Shown here in pieces: positions 60,080 to 64,000 of a DNA stretch of 64,000 bases. Numbering within the stretch: position 1 is the first letter of the stretch; the number at the start of each line of letters is the position of its first letter. The notes under the pieces are model-generated. The model saw nothing but the letters and a program-made list of their open reading frames with translations. It had not been told where the DNA came from and did not search any database. The DNA is from Burkholderiales bacterium Ga0077543 (GTDB lineage: Bacteria; Pseudomonadota; Gammaproteobacteria; Burkholderiales; Burkholderiaceae_C). The position numbers were made by a program, and so were the translations under genes. The DNA lies in NCBI GenBank assembly GCA_001464055.1, contig LNET01000096.1:35635-99634 (forward strand), in the 5' to 3' direction.

Positions 60080-61578
60080 GCAGCGTCGATCCGCAGCCAG
60101 GTCGTCTTCAGTTCGCTGTACTTGTCGAAGGCGTGCAGGCTCTTGTCGCGGCCATTGCCGCTTTGCTTGAAGCCGCCGAAGGGCACGGTGATGTCGTCCT
60201 CGTCGTACTGGTTCACGTGCACGGTGCCGGCGCGCAGCGCGCGCGCCATGCGGTGGGCACGGCTGAGGTTCTCGGTCCAGACACTGGCCTGCAGCCCGTA
60301 GGGGCTGGCGTTGGCGATGGCGATCGCCTCGGCTTCGTCCTTGAAGCGCAGCACGCTCATCACCGGGCCGAAGATCTCTTCTGCCGCGATCTTCATCGAG
60401 TTCGTGACGCCATCGAAGACCGTGGGCTCGACATAGAAGCCGCCGGTCTCGGTGCGCACCTGCCGCCCACCGGTCACGCAGCGCGCGCCCTCGGCCATGC
60501 CGGCTTCGATGTAGCCCAGCACGGTACGCAACTGTCCGGCGTCGACCAGTGCGCCCATGGCCGTGCTTTCGTCGAGCGGGTCGCCTGGCGCATGCCGGGG
60601 GGCGTGCGCGGCCACCATGGCGACGAAGTCGGCGACCAGTGTTTCATGCACCAGCACACGGCTGGGGGCGTTGCAGCTTTCGCCCTGGTTGTAGAACAGG
60701 CTGCCGGCCACGGTGGCCGCAGCGCGTTCCAGGCTGCCCACGTCGTCCATCACGACGAAGGCCGACTTGCCGCCCAGTTCGTTGAACACCCGCTTGAGGT
60801 TGCTGCGCCCGGCGTATTCGAGCATGCGCCTGCCGGTGCGGGTGCTGCCGGTGAAGCCCAGCGCGTCCACGTCCATGTGCAGCGCCAGCGCCTCGCCGGC
60901 TTCGTGCCCGAAGCCGGGCACGACGTTGAACACGCCCGGCGGGATGCCCGCGTCCACCGCCAGTTCGGCCAGCCGCAGCGCCGTGAACGGACTCTTCTCG
61001 CTGGGCTTGAGCACCACCGAATTGCCCGCTGCCAGCGCCGGCCCCAGCTTCCACGCGGCCATGATCATCGGGTAGTTCCAGGGCACGATGGCGCCGACCA
61101 CGCCCACCGGTTCGCGCGTGATGAGTGCCAGCGCGTTGCGCGCGGTGGGGGCGATCTCGTCGTAGACCTTGTCCACCGCCTCGGCATACCAGGCGATGCA
61201 GCGCGCTGTGCTGGGCACGTCCACGGCCAGCGCGTCGCGGATCGGCTTGCCCATGTCCAGCGTTTCCAGCAGGGCCAGCTCCTCGCGCGCGGCCAGGATC
61301 TTCTCGGCAAAGCGCAGCAGCAGCTTCTTGCGCACGGCCGGCGGCATGCCGGCCCAGCGGGCGCTGTCGAAGGCGGCACGCGCGCTGCGCACGGCGGCAT
61401 CCACGTCGGCGGCATCACAGCGCGCCACCGCGCCCAGCGCGCGCCCGTCGATGGGTGAATGCTTGGCGAAGCTGGCACCGCTGGCCGCTGCCACGCGGCG
61501 GCCGTCGATCAGGGCGCGGCCGTCGATGGCCAGACCGCCGGCCCGGGCGCGCCAGTCCGGCGCAGAGGTCTGGGTCAT
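60076..61578 (-). CDS. Aldehyde dehydrogenase (PuuC-like)
   Basis: 500 aa. NAD(P) fold and EPVGVVGAIVPWNYPMIMAA; catalytic Glu in ELGGKSAFVVMDD; Cys in NQGESCNAPSRVLVHE; C-terminal GGFKQSGNGRDKSLHAFDKY. Closest in pattern to gamma-glutamyl-gamma-aminobutyraldehyde dehydrogenases of putrescine breakdown. The operon partners are putrescine permeases, which supports that use. The start lies 2 bp past the porin stop. Confidence 0.9.
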   Translation of the reverse strand: MTQTSAPDWRARAGGLAIDGRALIDGRRVAAASGASFAKHSPIDGRALGAVARCDAADVDAAVRSARAAFDSARWAGMPPAVRKKLLLRFAEKILAAREELALLETLDMGKPIRDALAVDVPSTARCIAWYAEAVDKVYDEIAPTARNALALITREPVGVVGAIVPWNYPMIMAAWKLGPALAAGNSVVLKPSEKSPFTALRLAELAVDAGIPPGVFNVVPGFGHEAGEALALHMDVDALGFTGSTRTGRRMLEYAGRSNLKRVFNELGGKSAFVVMDDVGSLERAAATVAGSLFYNQGESCNAPSRVLVHETLVADFVAMVAAHAPRHAPGDPLDESTAMGALVDAGQLRTVLGYIEAGMAEGARCVTGGRQVRTETGGFYVEPTVFDGVTNSMKIAAEEIFGPVMSVLRFKDEAEAIAIANASPYGLQASVWTENLSRAHRMARALRAGTVHVNQYDEDDITVPFGGFKQSGNGRDKSLHAFDKYSELKTTWLRIDAA

Positions 61579-61580
61579 GC

Positions 61581-62987
61581 TCAGAAGCTCACGACCACGG
61601 AAGCGCCGAAGAGGTGGTTGTTCTTGCTGTAGGTGCCCGACTTCACGCCCAGGAACACGGGCTGGCTGGCGCCGTCATAGCGGTATTCCAGCTTGAACAC
61701 GGTGCTCTCGTCGAACAGGTAGTTCATGCCGGCGCTCAGTGCGTAACGATTGCTGCCGGTGGCTTCGCCCTTGGCGAAGTTGCCCTCGGCGTCGAGGCCG
61801 CGGCCGATGCCGTTGATGTTGTCGTCGAAGCTGTAGCCGAGCAGGCCGCCGCCGTTCTTCGTGTTCCTGACGTAGTCGGCGCGCAGCACGGCTTCCAGGC
61901 GCGGCGTGAGCTTGTAGCCGGCCAGGCCCGACACCCCCCACCATTGCGCGTCACGCAGCTTCCCGTCGCTGTTGAAGATGGCAGAACCCTTCTGCTGTCC
62001 GTAACTGAACTGGCCGAACAGCGACAGGTCGCCGCGGGTGAAGAAGCCGTCCACCTCGAGCAAGTGGATGTCGGTGTACTTGCCGGCGCTGGCGAATCCC
62101 TGTTCCACGCCGTTGGCGTCGAGGTAAGTGCCGTCGGCCGCGAAGTTCGCGGCCTTGCCGTGCAGGCCGGTGAAGCCCCAGCCGCTGAATTCGCCGCGCG
62201 AATAGTCCACGCGGTAGATCAGTACCGGCTGCTTCTCGCCGCTGGGCGTTCGCGCCGTGTTCATGTTGGCCAGGCCACCGCGCACCCACCACTTGCCGCG
62301 GGTGATGTCGAGCACCGCGCCGGTGTAGGCGGTGGGCGCCATGGTGTCGAACAGCAGGTTGTGGGTGATGAGCTTGTTGCCGGCGGGCAGGGTGATCTCG
62401 TAGCCCGTCCAGTCGGGGATCTGGCCCACCCAAAGCCGCGTGTTCAGGTCGGTCAGGGGAATCGAGACCGAGGCCTCGTGGACGATGGAGCCGCCGTTGG
62501 CCAGCGCACCGGTGCCGCGTTCCGGGGCCAGGGTCAGCTTCCACAGCGAGCCGCCTTCGGTTTCCTTGGCGAAGTCGATCACGGCCATGCCGAAGTAGCT
62601 GTTGTCGTAGCTGTAGCGGGCGCCGCCGTTGTTCAGCAGCACGAAGCTGGCGTTGTCCTGGCGGCGGTTGTAGATGAAGGTAGGGTCGATCTGGCCGCTG
62701 ATCTTCAGGCCCTTGAAGCCCTGGTCGGCGAAGTTGTCCTGCAGCGATTCGGTCTTCACCGCGATGCGGTTGAGTTCACGCACCTGCTCGGGCGTCATGC
62801 CCCACTGGCCTGCCGGCGGGGTGGTGGCTGCCGCGGGTGCGGCCTGGAGCTTCTTCTCGAGTTCGGTGACGCGGTCGCGCAGCGCCCGCAATTCCTTCAG
62901 CAGGTCGTCATTGCCCTGGGCATGGGCGGGCAGGCAGGCACCAGCGGTCAAGGCCAGGACCAGGGCTGTCGGAGCGGGTAGCTTCAT
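61581..62987 (-). CDS. DUF3138 outer-membrane porin-like protein
   Basis: 468 aa. Signal peptide ends AHAQ. A short coiled-coil stalk (about 25-50, LLKELRALRDRVTELEKKL) precedes a long barrel of alternating strands with aromatic girdles, ending HLFGASVVVSF with terminal Phe. Matches DUF3138 of Burkholderiales, function unreported. Its place between the polyamine permease and the dehydrogenase suggests outer-membrane uptake for the same substrate. Confidence 0.85.
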   Translation of the reverse strand: MKLPAPTALVLALTAGACLPAHAQGNDDLLKELRALRDRVTELEKKLQAAPAAATTPPAGQWGMTPEQVRELNRIAVKTESLQDNFADQGFKGLKISGQIDPTFIYNRRQDNASFVLLNNGGARYSYDNSYFGMAVIDFAKETEGGSLWKLTLAPERGTGALANGGSIVHEASVSIPLTDLNTRLWVGQIPDWTGYEITLPAGNKLITHNLLFDTMAPTAYTGAVLDITRGKWWVRGGLANMNTARTPSGEKQPVLIYRVDYSRGEFSGWGFTGLHGKAANFAADGTYLDANGVEQGFASAGKYTDIHLLEVDGFFTRGDLSLFGQFSYGQQKGSAIFNSDGKLRDAQWWGVSGLAGYKLTPRLEAVLRADYVRNTKNGGGLLGYSFDDNINGIGRGLDAEGNFAKGEATGSNRYALSAGMNYLFDESTVFKLEYRYDGASQPVFLGVKSGTYSKNNHLFGASVVVSF

Positions 62988-63023
62988 CGGGTGCTCTCCT
63001 CAGGGCAGGTTGTGTGGGGTGTT

Positions 63024-63842
63024 TCAGCCGCGGCGGGCGGCGGCCAGGTCGCGCGCGCGCTGGCGTTCGGCACGTGCGATCCAGTAACTCGCCAGCACCA
63101 CGCCGATGGCCACGATGACGATGGTGATGGTGGCCACCGCGTTCACGCTGGGGTTCAACCCCAGCCGCGCCCGCGAGAAGATGACCAGCGGCATGGTTGT
63201 GGAGCCCGGACCCGAAAGGAAGGCCGACAGCACGACGTCGTCCAGGCTGATGGTGAAGGTCAGCAGCCAGGCCGAGACCAGGCTCTGCGCGATCATCGGC
63301 AGCGTCACCAGCCAGAACACCTGGTGAGGGCGGGCGCCCAGGTCCATGGCGGCTTCTTCCAACTGCGGGTTCAGGTCCTGCAGGCGCGACTGGATGACGA
63401 CGGTGGCGTAGGCCATGCCCAGCAGCAGGTGGCCCAGCCAGATGGTCATCATGCCGCGTTCGGGAAAGCCGAGTGCGCGCTGCACGCTCACCAGCATCAG
63501 CAGCAGCGACAGGCCCACCACCACCTCCGGCATCACCAGCGGCGCGGTCGTCATGCCCGCGAACAGCGTGCGGCCGCGGAAGCGCCTGTACTTGGTCAGC
63601 GCGAAGGCGGCCAGGGTGCCCAGCACCACCGAGCCGCAGGCGGTGAGGAAGGCCCCCGACAGCAGTTCCTGGTCTGACGCCAAGGCCACGTACCACTTCA
63701 GCGTGAAGCCGCGCCAGACGTTCGGGATGGCCGAATCGTTGAAGGAGTAGACCACCAGCGCCACGATCGGCAGGTAGAGAAAGGCGTAGCCCAGGCTGAG
63801 CCAGCCGCGGCCGAACCACAGGCCCGTCCTGGATGCTTTCAT
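63024..63842 (-). CDS. potI: Putrescine/spermidine-type ABC permease (PotI-like)
   Basis: 272 aa with about six helices. LSLGYAFLYLPIVALVVYSF at the start, EAAMDLGARPHQVFWLVTLP as the EAA loop, then ITTSLDDVVLSAFLSGPGST-type sequence (here FTISLDDVV) and VNAVATITIVIVAIGVV. PotI/PotC family. Start overlaps the potH stop. Transports putrescine in characterised relatives. Confidence 0.92.
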   Translation of the reverse strand: MKASRTGLWFGRGWLSLGYAFLYLPIVALVVYSFNDSAIPNVWRGFTLKWYVALASDQELLSGAFLTACGSVVLGTLAAFALTKYRRFRGRTLFAGMTTAPLVMPEVVVGLSLLLMLVSVQRALGFPERGMMTIWLGHLLLGMAYATVVIQSRLQDLNPQLEEAAMDLGARPHQVFWLVTLPMIAQSLVSAWLLTFTISLDDVVLSAFLSGPGSTTMPLVIFSRARLGLNPSVNAVATITIVIVAIGVVLASYWIARAERQRARDLAAARRG

Positions 63843-64000
63843 CGGCCCTTCTCCTGGGATTCGGCCTGGTACTTGCTGAAGATGGCAATCGGCACGATGA
63901 CCAGCAGCACCATCACCACCGCCACGGTGCTGGCCATAGGCCAGTCGTTGTTGCTGAAGAACTCGTCCCAGAGCACGCGGCCGATCATCAGCGTCTCGGG
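63839..64000 (-). CDS. potH: PotH-like ABC permease, C-terminal part (runs off the window)
   Basis: The last 53 codons are visible on the minus strand: PETLMIGRVLWDEFFSNNDW, then PMASTVAVVMVLLVIVPIAI-F. This matches the C-terminal helix of PotH/PotB-type polyamine permeases. The stop overlaps the potI start. Upstream genes of the operon lie beyond the right edge. Confidence 0.85.
   Translation of the reverse strand, partial: PETLMIGRVLWDEFFSNNDWPMASTVAVVMVLLVIVPIAIFSKYQAESQEKGR

Overview
The window reads as a chromosomal segment of a GC-rich betaproteobacterium of the Burkholderiales (Rubrivivax/Leptothrix/Ideonella/Variovorax-like). Grounds are the uniformly GC-rich codon use, polyhydroxybutyrate genes (phasin, PHB-depolymerase-like esterase), a PEP-CTERM protein, the cobA-cysNDH-DUF934-cysI sulfate operon, a DUF3138 porin and a sen-type selenium locus. 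Genus is inference only. I see no rRNA, tRNA, CRISPR array or intact transposon.
Layout. 0-2.5 kb: DUF502 membrane protein, a frameshifted PHB-depolymerase-family esterase, a TetR regulator. 2.6-8.7 kb: one tightly overlapping arsenic/chromate operon (ArsJ-type GAPDH, arsJ, arsR, arsC, acr3, arsH, chrA) behind an ArsR-like inverted repeat. arsC has lost its catalytic second half, so arsenate resistance probably rests on the GAPDH/ArsJ 1-arseno-3-phosphoglycerate route. 8.7-11.1 kb: membrane Ser/Thr kinase and a DUF938 methyltransferase. 11.2-14.3 kb: a decayed patch with three remnants of IS91-like transposases, a histidine-kinase stub, exoD and an MscS channel. 14.3-17.7 kb: divergent PepSY proteins and a PepSY-linked OmpR-type two-component system around a symmetric operator.
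17.8-28.5 kb: DUF885 lipoprotein, a Cys-rich mini-protein, an AcrR-type repressor with its palindromic operator and a complete RND tripartite pump, a WYL regulator and a SET-domain protein. 28.5-36.5 kb: mixed housekeeping and stress genes (two response regulators without a kinase, hydrolases, BON lipoprotein, transglutaminase, Lrp regulator with a divergent amino-acid racemase, class II glutamine amidotransferase). 36.5-40.5 kb: a TonB-dependent receptor preceded by a TPP riboswitch, then a thioredoxin-reductase-like ferredoxin-NADP reductase and a 7Fe ferredoxin. 40.5-46.6 kb: assimilatory sulfate reduction. 46.6-51.6 kb: patatin lipoprotein, phasin, and a divergent run of deacetylase, thioesterase, nitroreductase and 2-hydroxyacid dehydrogenase.
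51.6-58.4 kb is the most distinctive system: a PhnCDE-like ABC importer and an EgtB-like protein (SenA) on the minus strand, divergent from a glycosyltransferase (SenB) and selenophosphate synthase (SelD/SenC). Together they look like a selenium uptake-to-selenoneine locus. 58.4-64 kb: PEP-CTERM protein, then a putrescine-type operon (potH, potI, DUF3138 porin, aldehyde dehydrogenase, EamA transporter) running off the right edge.
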